Shown: positions 9,048 through 16,412 of the stretch, in pieces
How the letters are laid out: each line of letters starts with the position of its first letter
Numbering within the stretch: the first letter of the stretch is position 1
Source: Streptomyces sp. NBC_01268
GTDB taxonomy: Bacteria > Actinomycetota > Actinomycetes > Streptomycetales > Streptomycetaceae
Length of the DNA: 64,000 bases
Reading direction: 5' to 3'
NCBI RefSeq assembly: GCF_036240795.1
Contig: NZ_CP108454.1
Span: forward strand, 7,500,001 to 7,564,000
Notes under the pieces: generated by a model
Told to the model about the DNA's origin: nothing
Databases searched by the model: none
The model's input: the letters and a program-made list of their open reading frames with translations, nothing else
Made by a program: the position numbers and the translations under genes

Positions 9048-10723
9048 TGCCGCAGCGGCACCGTCCACACCAGTCGGGTGCCGCCGCCCTGCGGGGCCTG
9101 GAGCTCCAGCGTCCCGTCGTACTGCTCGGCGCGTGAGCGCATGTTGCGCAGGCCGCCGGTCGGCTCGGCCGACCCCAGGCCGATGCCGTCGTCGGTGATC
9201 GTGAGCACGATCCGGTCGCCCGGCTCCGGGACGGAGAGGACGACGTCGGCGCGGCTCGCCCGGGCGTGCCGGGCACTGTTGCTGAGGGACTCGACCGTGA
9301 CGGCCAGCACGTGGTCGGCGAGGTCCTCCGGGACGGCGGTGTCGACCGCGCCGGCGATGCGCAGCGAGGGCGGGAAGCCCAGGGACTGGGCCGACAGCTG
9401 GACGGTCTCCGCCATGCGGCGGCGCAGCGCGGGGCCGCCCCTGTCCTCGGCCGTCGTGCGGAGCTGCAGGATCGTGGAACGGATGATCTGGATGGTGGCG
9501 TCGAGGTCGTCGACGGCCCGCGACACCCGCTCGGCCGCGGCCGGCTCGCCGATCAGGCGGGTCGCGCTCTGCAGCGTCATCCCGGTGGCGAAGAGACGCT
9601 GGATGGCCAGGTCGTGCAGGTCGCGGGCGATGCGGTCGCGGTCGTGCAGCACGGCCAGCTCCTCGGACTCGGCCCGCCTGCGGGCGAGTTCGAGCGCGAT
9701 CGCGGCCTGGTCGGCGAAGCCGCTGAGCAACTCCACCTCCGTGGCGTCGAACCCGGGGCGCCCCGCCCGCCGGGCCAGCCGCAGTGCCCCGCACACGGCG
9801 TCGTCGACGGGCAGCGGCACGGCCACCACGGGACCGTGCTCCGGCGGGGCGCCGGCGTCCGCGCGCAGCGGCCGGGCCCGGGCGTCGGTGCGGACGTCCG
9901 CCGTGACGGCGGGCCGGCGCGTGCGGGCGGCGAGCCCCGTCAGCGAGCCGTCCGCCGGAAGGCGCGCACCGAGCACCGCGCCGGCGGTGTCGCCGTCCGC
10001 GACCTGGACCACGAGCTGACCGTCGGGGCCGGCCGGCAGCAGGATGGCGGCGAGATCGGCGTCGGCCACCTCCCGCGCCCGGCGGGCGATCAGCCGCAGC
10101 ACCCGGTCCGGGTCGGTCCCGGCGAGCAGCGCCCGGGTGATCTCCGCGAGCGCTTCGAGCCGGTGCTCGCGGCGCCTGCTGTCGTGGTAGAGGCGGGCGT
10201 TGTCGATGGCGACGCCCGCGGCGGTCGACAGGGTCGTCAGGACCGCCTCGTCGTCGGCGTCGAAGCCGCCGACGCCGCGCTTCTCGGTCAGGTAGATGTT
10301 GCCGAACACCTCGTCCCTGACACGGATCGGCGCTCCCAGGAACGTACGCATCGGCGGATGGTGCGCGGGGAAGCCGAAGCTGCTCGGATGCCGGGTGAGG
10401 TCGTCCAGGCGCAACGGGACCGGGTTGCGGATGAGTTCGCCGAGGATGCCGTGTCCGCAGGGTGCGGGACCGATGCGCGCGGCCTGCTCGTCGGCCATGC
10501 CCACGGGCAGGAACTGCGAGAGCCGGTCCCCGTCGCCGATCACCCCGAGCGCGCCGTACTCGGCGTCGGTGAGGGTGACGGCGGCCTCCACGATGCCGTG
10601 CAGGACCTGGGGGAGTTCGAGGTCGCGACCGAGGTCCATGACCGCGGCGAGGAGGGCGTGCATCCGCTCGGGGACGTCGAGCCGCGGCCACGGCGTGCCC
10701 GGGGGTTCTGCGGTGTCGGACAT
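9041..10723 (-). CDS. GAF-GAF sensor histidine kinase, DevS/DosS/OsdK-like
   Basis: A 560-residue soluble kinase starting at ATG 10723. Two GAF domains (residues about 35-185 and 205-350) precede a HisKA_3 dimerisation domain with phospho-acceptor His370 in ARDLHDLAIQRLF, and an HATPase (ITDDGIGLG, GGLRNMRSRAEQ). The first GAF contains HHPPMRTFLGAPIRVRDEVF; by alignment from memory the His before PPMRTF (His122) corresponds to the heme-ligating His of mycobacterial DosS/DosT GAF-A, so oxygen, NO or CO sensing is plausible but needs testing. No membrane segment is seen. It is convergent with the response regulator at 8186-8869, and its promoter carries the same palindrome, so kinase and regulator appear to be one regulon. 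Confidence 0.88.
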   Translation of the reverse strand: MSDTAEPPGTPWPRLDVPERMHALLAAVMDLGRDLELPQVLHGIVEAAVTLTDAEYGALGVIGDGDRLSQFLPVGMADEQAARIGPAPCGHGILGELIRNPVPLRLDDLTRHPSSFGFPAHHPPMRTFLGAPIRVRDEVFGNIYLTEKRGVGGFDADDEAVLTTLSTAAGVAIDNARLYHDSRRREHRLEALAEITRALLAGTDPDRVLRLIARRAREVADADLAAILLPAGPDGQLVVQVADGDTAGAVLGARLPADGSLTGLAARTRRPAVTADVRTDARARPLRADAGAPPEHGPVVAVPLPVDDAVCGALRLARRAGRPGFDATEVELLSGFADQAAIALELARRRAESEELAVLHDRDRIARDLHDLAIQRLFATGMTLQSATRLIGEPAAAERVSRAVDDLDATIQIIRSTILQLRTTAEDRGGPALRRRMAETVQLSAQSLGFPPSLRIAGAVDTAVPEDLADHVLAVTVESLSNSARHARASRADVVLSVPEPGDRIVLTITDDGIGLGSAEPTGGLRNMRSRAEQYDGTLELQAPQGGGTRLVWTVPLRQD

Positions 10724-10789
10724 GCCTGCCTGCTCTGCCGGTGCGTGCTTCCTGCCGCAGGTTACGTCACGGGGGCGGCAGGACCGCAG

Positions 10790-10836
10790 GGGCCGTTCGG
10801 CCCTGGTGCCGCCCGCCCGCGGGGACTGTTCGACCC
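10790..10836. promoter_or_regulatory. OsdR/DevR-type operators upstream of the kinase gene
   Basis: A perfect GGGCCGTTCGGCCC lies at 10790-10803, 67 bp before the kinase ATG. A degenerate copy, GGACTGTTCGACCC, lies at 10823-10836, with centres 33 bp apart. The degenerate copy closely matches, in the other orientation, the GGGTCGAACGACCC box before the flavohemoglobin gene. Confidence 0.62.
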
Positions 10837-10954
10837 TGTCGGGCCCCCGGCGGGGGCGAGGACCATGGGCCGCGGCCGGGAGGCGGCACGCCCATCCCCC
10901 GCGTTTGACGTCTCCCGGCCCCTTGGTACCGACGTGGACATGGAGGCCGTCGTC

Positions 10955-11080
10955 CGGTGGGCGAGGCAAAGAACGTGCGGAGGCGGACCCGGCGCCGCGT
11001 GTCGGGACGGGCCGGTGCCGCCCGCATCACCAGGGCCGTCACGCCGCCGACGCAGAAGAAGAACAGCGCCGCCACCAGGC
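10955..11080 (-). pseudogene. Short relic resembling the N-terminal helix of cytochrome c oxidase subunit I (CtaD)
   Basis: Reading the minus strand from about 11080, an open frame gives LFFFCVGGVTALVMRAAPARP and then loses similarity. From memory, actinobacterial CtaD proteins have AFFCVGGVMALFMRAELARP at the first transmembrane helix, so about 20 residues match. No upstream start or downstream oxidase sequence follows: the upstream frame is a 31-bp tandem repeat and the downstream frame is Arg/Pro-rich. It could be a decayed oxidase gene or chance. It sits in the 598-bp gap between the kinase and flavohemoglobin, flanked by operator boxes. Confidence 0.35.
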
Positions 11081-11161
11081 TGGGCCGCCCGGGACGGCCG
11101 CGCCACCAGGCTGGGCCGCCCGGGACGGCCGCGCCACCAGGCCGGGCCGTCCTGGACGGCA
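11071..11161. repeat. 31-bp tandem repeat, three copies
   Basis: Two perfect copies of a unit starting GCCACCAGGCTGGGCCGCCC (11071-11101 and 11102-11132) are followed by a diverged third (11133-11161). There are no spacers, so it is not a CRISPR. It abuts the CtaD-like relic and lies 40 bp before the first operator of the flavohemoglobin promoter. Confidence 0.85.
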
Positions 11162-11201
11162 CCCGCCCCGCCCGCGTACGCCGGCGGATCTTTCGGCGAC
11201 A

Positions 11202-11239
11202 GGGTCGAACGACCCCGGTCCGGCAGGGCCGTTCGGCCC
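11202..11239. promoter_or_regulatory. Tandem OsdR/DevR-type operators of the flavohemoglobin gene
   Basis: GGGTCGAACGACCC at 11202-11215 and a perfect GGGCCGTTCGGCCC at 11226-11239 have centres 24 bp apart, the same spacing as in the response-regulator promoter. A GAAACT -10-like element (11275-11280), followed by TGACG as in that promoter, lies two helical turns further downstream than there. Confidence 0.68.
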
Positions 11240-11321
11240 TCCGCCGGGGCCGGACGGCGGTGGGGGAGCGGTGCGAAACTGACGTGCCTTCAGGTGGACC
11301 CAGCAGGGAGAGAGCCGGCAC

Positions 11322-12581
11322 GTGAGCGCCACCACGAGCGACAGCTACGACGAATACCACACACTCCTCGCGCGGCGGGACGCCATGCGGCTGCGTCAAC
11401 GGCTGCTGGCCCCGTCCGGCGGGGAGCGGCGGGCGCCGGACCCCGCCCGCCCCGTCGAGGGGGCCGGGTCCGGCGACCGGGAGACGATCCTCCGGACGCT
11501 GCCGCTCGTCACGCCGTTCGGCACGCTCATCGACCACCTCTACCGGGCGATGTTCGCGCAGCACCCGTACCTGCGCGGGCTGTTCCCCGAGTCGATGGAC
11601 TTCCAGCGGGCCCATCTGGAGCAGGCGTTCCGCTACCTGATCGCGCACCTGGACCGCCCCGAGGAGGTGACCGCCTTCTGCTCCCGGCTCGGCCGCGACC
11701 ACCGCAAGCTGGGAGTCCGGCCCGTGCACTTCGCGGTGTTCGAGGCGGCGCTCGCCGAGGGCCTGCGCCGCAGCGCCGGACAGCACTGGTCGCCGGAGCT
11801 GGAAGGCGCGTGGCTGCGGATGGTGCGGTTCGCCGTCTCCGCCATGATCGACGGAGCGAACCGGTCCCTGACCGAGCCGGCCTACTGGAACGCGACCGTC
11901 ACGGACCACGCGCTCCAGGCACCCGGACTCGCCGTCCTCCGGGTCCGCACCGCCGAGCCCTACCCGTACCGGGCGGGCCAGTTCGCCACGATCCAGTCGC
12001 CGCTGCTCCCGCACGCCTGGCGGCCGTACTCCGTCGCCCGCGCGCCCCGCCCCGACGGAGAGCTGGAGTTCCACGTCCGCCGCACCGGCCCCGGCGGGGT
12101 GAGCGACGCGCTGGTCGCACGGACCCGCGTCGGCGACGAGCTGCGCCTCGGGCCCGCACAGGGGACGATGACCCTCGACGACGCCCCGGGGCGGGACGTC
12201 CTGATCGTCGCCGGCGGCACCGGGTGGGCCACCGCCAAGGCGCTCGTCGACGCCCTGGCCCTGCGCCGGCCGCCGCACCGCGCGGCGCACCTGTTCCTCG
12301 GCGCCCGCACACCGGCCGACCTGTACGACACGGCCGCCCTCACCGGACTGGAGAAGCGGCACCCCTGGCTGCGCGTCGTCCCGGTCGTCGGCGCGGGCAC
12401 CGGGACGGAGGGCGACTCGCTGCCCGACGCACTGACCCGGCACGGCGACTGGTCGCGCCACCTCGCCTACGTGAGCGGCCCGCCCGCGATGGTCGGCGCC
12501 GTCGTGCGGCGGCTCGTGGAGACGGACCTGCCGGCCGAGCGGGTGCTGCACGACCCGGTCGGCGGGCTCCCCTGGACGTGA
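11322..12581 (+). CDS. Flavohemoprotein, probable nitric oxide dioxygenase
   Basis: A 419-residue protein starting at GTG 11322 after AGGGAG. The N-terminal globin (residues about 55-185) has the proximal heme His127 in GRDHRKLGV. A ferredoxin-reductase-type FAD domain (RPYSVARAP) and an NAD domain (IVAGGTGWATAKAL) follow, giving the Hmp/Fhb order. The first 50 residues (GERRAPDPARPVEGAGSGDR) are a non-conserved extension compared with E. coli Hmp. The family converts NO to nitrate using O2 and NAD(P)H. Two OsdR-type palindromes upstream place it under the neighbouring two-component system, which is biologically coherent if the kinase senses NO or low oxygen. Confidence 0.88.
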   Translation: MSATTSDSYDEYHTLLARRDAMRLRQRLLAPSGGERRAPDPARPVEGAGSGDRETILRTLPLVTPFGTLIDHLYRAMFAQHPYLRGLFPESMDFQRAHLEQAFRYLIAHLDRPEEVTAFCSRLGRDHRKLGVRPVHFAVFEAALAEGLRRSAGQHWSPELEGAWLRMVRFAVSAMIDGANRSLTEPAYWNATVTDHALQAPGLAVLRVRTAEPYPYRAGQFATIQSPLLPHAWRPYSVARAPRPDGELEFHVRRTGPGGVSDALVARTRVGDELRLGPAQGTMTLDDAPGRDVLIVAGGTGWATAKALVDALALRRPPHRAAHLFLGARTPADLYDTAALTGLEKRHPWLRVVPVVGAGTGTEGDSLPDALTRHGDWSRHLAYVSGPPAMVGAVVRRLVETDLPAERVLHDPVGGLPWT

Positions 12582-12603
12582 GCCGGCCGGCACCCGACCT
12601 CCG

Positions 12604-13791
12604 TCACCCCTCACCCCGGTGGAGGACGCGGAAGCGGGCCGCGTCCCCCGGGTCCCGGTCGACGACCTGGACGGGCGGCCACACCCACTGCCACACGCCG
12701 ATGCCCGGCGCGCGGGAGAAGCGGATCGGCCCTCGGGAGCCCTCCACCGCCACGTGCGGCCACGCCCCGGCGACGGCCGCGCGGTCCGTTCCGTACGAAC
12801 GGAACACCTCGGCGAGGACGGCCACGGTGTCCCAGCCCTCGAAGGCCACGAACGACGGTGCCTCGCCCAGCCGCTCGCGGAGCTCCTTGCCGACCCGCTC
12901 GCCCAGCGGACCCGGCCGCTCGGGCAGATAGCGCAGGAACGGGATCCCGGCGCCGTCCGCGCCCAGCGCCTCCGCCCAGCCGGCGAACTCCGGCTGTCCG
13001 GCCGGGGCGCCGACGAGGAGCTCCGCGAGCCGCGGGTCGCTCCGGACGGCCCGGACGAGCGGCACCGCCGGCTCCGGCTGGCCGACCAGCAGGAGCAGCG
13101 CGGTCGCCCCGTGCTCGACGAGCGCGTCGCACAGGGCCTCGGGGCCCAGCGCGTTGGCGTCCAGCTCGACGACGGATCCCCCGTGGGCGGCCAGCTGCTC
13201 CCGCAGAAGGCGGGTCCCGGACGCCCAGTAGACGCTCGGCTGGACCGCCACGGCGACCCGGCTCCGGCCGGCGCCGCGCAGGAAGTCCGCGTAGGTCCGC
13301 CAGCCGTGGGACTGCGCCGGGGGCAGCCGCGCCACCCAGTCCGTCGGCTCGTCGGTGAGCGCGTCGAGCACCGCCGACGAGCAGAGGAACGGCAGGCCGA
13401 GGGCGTCGGCCCGGGTGGCGGCGGCCCGTGCGACGACGCTGTGGTACTCGCCCGCCACGGCGGCCACGCCCAGGCCCGCCAGCTCCTCCACGGCCTTCGA
13501 GGCCCGCTCCGGATCGGCCGCGGTGTCCCGGACCAGCAGCTCCAGCGGGCGGCCGCCGATTCCGCCGGCTTCGTTGACCTCGCGCACGCCCAGTTCGAGC
13601 CCGGCGAGCAGGTGCCGGCCGGCCTCGGTCCAGCCGGGCGGGGTCAGCGGGACGAGGGCGCCGACACGGAGGGGCGGCGCCCCGTGCGTCCACGCGGCGC
13701 CGGACGGCGACGGCCACGGCGATACGGGACCGGACGGCGACGACGGCGATCGCGGCGATGACGGCGATGACGGAGGTGGCGGCGTGGGCAT
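12604..13791 (-). CDS. LIV-binding-protein-like ligand-binding protein (ABC transporter substrate-binding family)
   Basis: A 395-residue protein starting at ATG 13791 after a GGGGGG tract. VGALVPLTPPGW opens a type I periplasmic-binding fold of the leucine/isoleucine/valine-binding family, with ELGVREVNEAGGIGGRPLEL as the diagnostic segment and AVAGEYHSVVARAAA as the ligand-pocket strand. The first 40 residues are Ser/Pro-rich and contain neither a hydrophobic signal sequence nor a lipobox Cys, so secretion is doubtful unless the true start is elsewhere. No permease or ATPase genes are adjacent. It may be a solitary sensor or regulatory binding protein such as an AmiC-like protein. Confidence 0.75.
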   Translation of the reverse strand: MPTPPPPSSPSSPRSPSSPSGPVSPWPSPSGAAWTHGAPPLRVGALVPLTPPGWTEAGRHLLAGLELGVREVNEAGGIGGRPLELLVRDTAADPERASKAVEELAGLGVAAVAGEYHSVVARAAATRADALGLPFLCSSAVLDALTDEPTDWVARLPPAQSHGWRTYADFLRGAGRSRVAVAVQPSVYWASGTRLLREQLAAHGGSVVELDANALGPEALCDALVEHGATALLLLVGQPEPAVPLVRAVRSDPRLAELLVGAPAGQPEFAGWAEALGADGAGIPFLRYLPERPGPLGERVGKELRERLGEAPSFVAFEGWDTVAVLAEVFRSYGTDRAAVAGAWPHVAVEGSRGPIRFSRAPGIGVWQWVWPPVQVVDRDPGDAARFRVLHRGEG

Positions 13792-13949
13792 CGGGTGGCG
13801 TCCCCCCTGGACGGCGCGGTGCGGTGCGTACCCGGTCCGCACGGCTCGTGCGGCGGGCGGTGCCCGCGTTCGCGATCATCATAGGAGCGCCCGCGAGACG
13901 GTCAGGATTCGAGAAGCGCCGGACGGGGGCAGGTCCCTACCTTGGAGTC

Positions 13950-14579
13950 ATGGCAACCACGACTTCCTCCGCAACCGCGTCCCTCACCTCCGTCACCCTC
14001 GAGGTGGCCGACCTGGACGCCGCCCAGCGCTTCTACTCCGCCTTCGGCGTGGACACGCGCATCCGCCTGCGGGCCTCCGACGCGCCGTCCAGCGGCTTCC
14101 GGGGCTTCGCCATGGCGCTCACCGTCTCCGGGCCCGCGACCGTCGACGCCTTCGTCGACGCCGCCGTGTCCGCCGGCGCCACCGTCCTCAAGCCCGCCGC
14201 CAAGTCGATGTGGGGCTACGGCGGCGTCGTCCAGGCTCCGGACGGCACGATCTGGAAGCTGGCGACCTCGGCGAAGAAGGACAACGGCCCGGCCACCCGC
14301 GAGATCGACGACACGGTCCTCCTCCTCGGGGTGGCGGACGTGAAGGCGAGCAAGGAGTACTACGTCGGCCAGGGCCTGACCGTGGCCAGGAGCTTCGGCG
14401 GCAAGTACACCGAGTTCGCCGCCGGCCCGTCGAGCCCCGTCAAGCTGGCCCTCTACAAGCACCGCGGCCTGGCCAAGGACCTCGGCGTCCCCAGCGACGG
14501 CTCCGGCGCGCACCGCATCGCCCTCGGCGGCACGGGGAGCGCCTTCGCCGACCCGGACGGTTTCGTCTGGGAGGCGTAG
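13950..14579 (+). CDS. VOC-superfamily (glyoxalase-like) protein
   Basis: A 209-residue protein made of two beta-alpha-beta-beta-beta repeats (residues about 10-110 and 115-205). The first has VTLEVADLDAAQRFY and the second VLLLGVADVKASKEYY, ending in GSAFADPDGFVWEA. The family includes glyoxalase I, dioxygenases and bleomycin-binding proteins; metal ligands are not obvious, so enzymatic activity is unproven. The ATG at 13950 was chosen because in-frame sequence upstream lies antisense to the divergent binding-protein gene. It is divergent from that gene across a 158-bp gap. Confidence 0.8.
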   Translation: MATTTSSATASLTSVTLEVADLDAAQRFYSAFGVDTRIRLRASDAPSSGFRGFAMALTVSGPATVDAFVDAAVSAGATVLKPAAKSMWGYGGVVQAPDGTIWKLATSAKKDNGPATREIDDTVLLLGVADVKASKEYYVGQGLTVARSFGGKYTEFAAGPSSPVKLALYKHRGLAKDLGVPSDGSGAHRIALGGTGSAFADPDGFVWEA

Positions 14580-14599
14580 GACCCCTCGTCCCCCCGCCC

Positions 14600-15193
14600 T
14601 CAGTCCTCGGTGCCCACGCCGGGGGCGCCCCAGAGGGGGAACCAGCGTTCCAGGTCCGGCTCGATCGCGAGGTCACCCGCGAGCAGGGCCCTGACCTGGA
14701 GCTCCAGGGCGCTGTCCCGGCGGGTCGTGCCGTCGGCCCGGGGGGCGAACGGGTAGAACGTGCCGCGCTTGTAGAGGTAGACGAGCGCGAGCTCGTGGTC
14801 GACCTCCGGTGCGTGGAACGCGGTCAGGGAGCAGAGCAGGTGCGGGCCGAACCCCGACTCCTGGAGCAGGGTGTTGACGGCGTGCAGGTCGTTCACCAGG
14901 GAGACGAGGTCGTCGGCGGCGCGCCGGGCACGGAGCCAGGTGTATCCGTACGCGTCCCGGGAGAACGTGACCGGGTCGCCGTCGACCGCGACGTCGAGGA
15001 GCTCCCGAACCTCCTCCTTCAGCCGGGTGAACGCACCGCCCTCCACTCCGGCGAAGCAGACCGACCCCTCGCCGGTCGGGACGAACCCGGTGCCCGCCTG
15101 GAGGGTGAGCGCCGCCGAGGGAAGGGCGAAGAGCCGGTCGAGATCGGGCCGCACCGGCTTGCTGCGTCCGAGGATGCTGTCGAGGATTCCCAC
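14600..15193 (-). CDS. pspAB: PspA-associated protein PspAB
   Basis: A 197-residue protein starting at GTG 15193. The opening GILDSILGRSKPVRPDLDRL, the GSVCFAGVEGGAF segment and the DAYGYTWL motif match the actinobacterial PspAB family, which is regularly encoded next to HtpX and linked to phage-shock or envelope-stress handling. No transmembrane segment is visible. HtpX lies directly upstream on the same strand, separated by a repetitive 115-bp gap. The biochemical role of PspAB is not established. Confidence 0.8.
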   Translation of the reverse strand: MGILDSILGRSKPVRPDLDRLFALPSAALTLQAGTGFVPTGEGSVCFAGVEGGAFTRLKEEVRELLDVAVDGDPVTFSRDAYGYTWLRARRAADDLVSLVNDLHAVNTLLQESGFGPHLLCSLTAFHAPEVDHELALVYLYKRGTFYPFAPRADGTTRRDSALELQVRALLAGDLAIEPDLERWFPLWGAPGVGTED

Positions 15194-15202
15194 CGGCCCC
15201 TC

Positions 15203-15262
15203 CGATTCCCGTGTCCGATTCCCGTGTCCGATTCCTGTCCGATTCCTGCGTCCGACTCTTGC
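15203..15262. repeat. Degenerate short tandem repeats (CCGATTCCYGTGT) between pspAB and htpX
   Basis: The units CCGATTCCCGTGT (twice), CCGATTCCTGT, CCGATTCCTGCGT and CCGACTCTTGCGT follow one another without spacers in the gap between htpX and pspAB. This is an uncommon low-complexity tract that could influence the intercistronic RNA. Confidence 0.75.
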
Positions 15263-15308
15263 GTTCGCTTCCCGCCGCTGCTTCACGTGTCCGCGGTCGC
15301 GCTCGTCC

Positions 15309-16220
15309 TCAGACCTGCCCCAGCCGTTCCGAGATCCGGGCGAGCTGGTCGAGACGCTGCTCCAGGGTGGGGTGGGTGGACAGCAGCCGGCCCAGGCTCT
15401 CCTTCGAGGAGAAGGCCGGGGCGAACCAGAAGGCGTTGTACGGCTCGGCCTTGCGCAGGTCCTGGGTCGGGATCCGCGCCATCTCCCCGGACACCTTGGT
15501 GAGCGCGGAGGCCAGCGCCGAGGGACGGCCGGTGAGCAGCGCCGCGGCCCGGTCGGCGGCCAGCTCGCGGTAGCGGGAGAGCACCCGGGTGAGCAGGAAG
15601 CTCAGCACGTACACCGCTCCGCTGATGACGGGTACGAGGATGAGGGCGGCGGCCGCGTTGGCGTCGCGGCTGCGGCCGAGTCCGCTGTACAGCGCGACCC
15701 GGGTCATCATCCCGGCGAGGACGCCGAGGAACGAGGCGATCGTCATCACGGCGACGTCCCGGTGCGCCACGTGGGACATCTCGTGGGCGAGGACGCCCTC
15801 CAGCTCCTCCGGCTCCAGGCGGCGCAGCAGCCCGGTGGTGACGCAGACCAGCGCCGTCTTCTCGCCCCTGCCGGTGGCGAAGGCGTTGGGCATGTCGCTG
15901 TCGGCGATCGCCACCTTCGGCTTGGGCAGGCCGGCCAGGGCGCAGATCCGGTCCACCGTGCCGTGCAGCTCGGGAGCCTGCTCGCGGGTGACCTCGCGGG
16001 CGCCCATGCCCAGGGCGGCGATCTTGTCGCTGAACCAGAACTGGCCGACGAACAGGAGGCCGACGATGAGGAGGATGACGGGCCAGGAGCCGCGCAGCAG
16101 CACCAGCAGGACGCCGACGAAGACCACGTACAGCAGCCCGATGAGGAACATCGTCGTCGCCATGCGGGCCGAGAGCCCCGGGTCGGGGGCGTAGCGCGAC
16201 CGGGACCGGTTCCTGGCCAT
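15309..16220 (-). CDS. htpX: HtpX-type membrane zinc metalloprotease
   Basis: A 303-residue protein starting at ATG 16220. Two transmembrane segments (residues about 20-60) precede the cytoplasmic M48 domain with the zinc site HEMSHVAHRD and the third ligand in YRELAADRAAALL; two further hydrophobic stretches follow (ASFLGVLAGMMTRVALYSGL and VPVISGAVYVLSFLL). The protease degrades misfolded membrane proteins during envelope stress. It is followed on the same strand by pspAB, the usual partner, and is divergent from a geranylgeranyl-reductase-like gene. Confidence 0.92.
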   Translation of the reverse strand: MARNRSRSRYAPDPGLSARMATTMFLIGLLYVVFVGVLLVLLRGSWPVILLIVGLLFVGQFWFSDKIAALGMGAREVTREQAPELHGTVDRICALAGLPKPKVAIADSDMPNAFATGRGEKTALVCVTTGLLRRLEPEELEGVLAHEMSHVAHRDVAVMTIASFLGVLAGMMTRVALYSGLGRSRDANAAAALILVPVISGAVYVLSFLLTRVLSRYRELAADRAAALLTGRPSALASALTKVSGEMARIPTQDLRKAEPYNAFWFAPAFSSKESLGRLLSTHPTLEQRLDQLARISERLGQV

Positions 16221-16412
16221 CCGGACACCTTCTTCCGGGCCTGCGGGCGCGCGAGGCGCGCGCCCCCCACAGCCAGTGTGCCGCAGTGCGGAGCCGCGGG
16301 AGGGGCCGTGCGGGAGTCGGTGCGGGGAGCCGTGCGGGGGGTGGTGCGACGGGGGTGTCGTTTGGGTCGTGCCACGAGGTCTGGCGGCCGGGATCGGGGG
16401 CATAGTAGTGGC

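Noticed and set aside
11071..11161. 31-bp repeats considered as a CRISPR array
   Set aside because: The copies are directly adjacent with no spacers and no cas genes are near.
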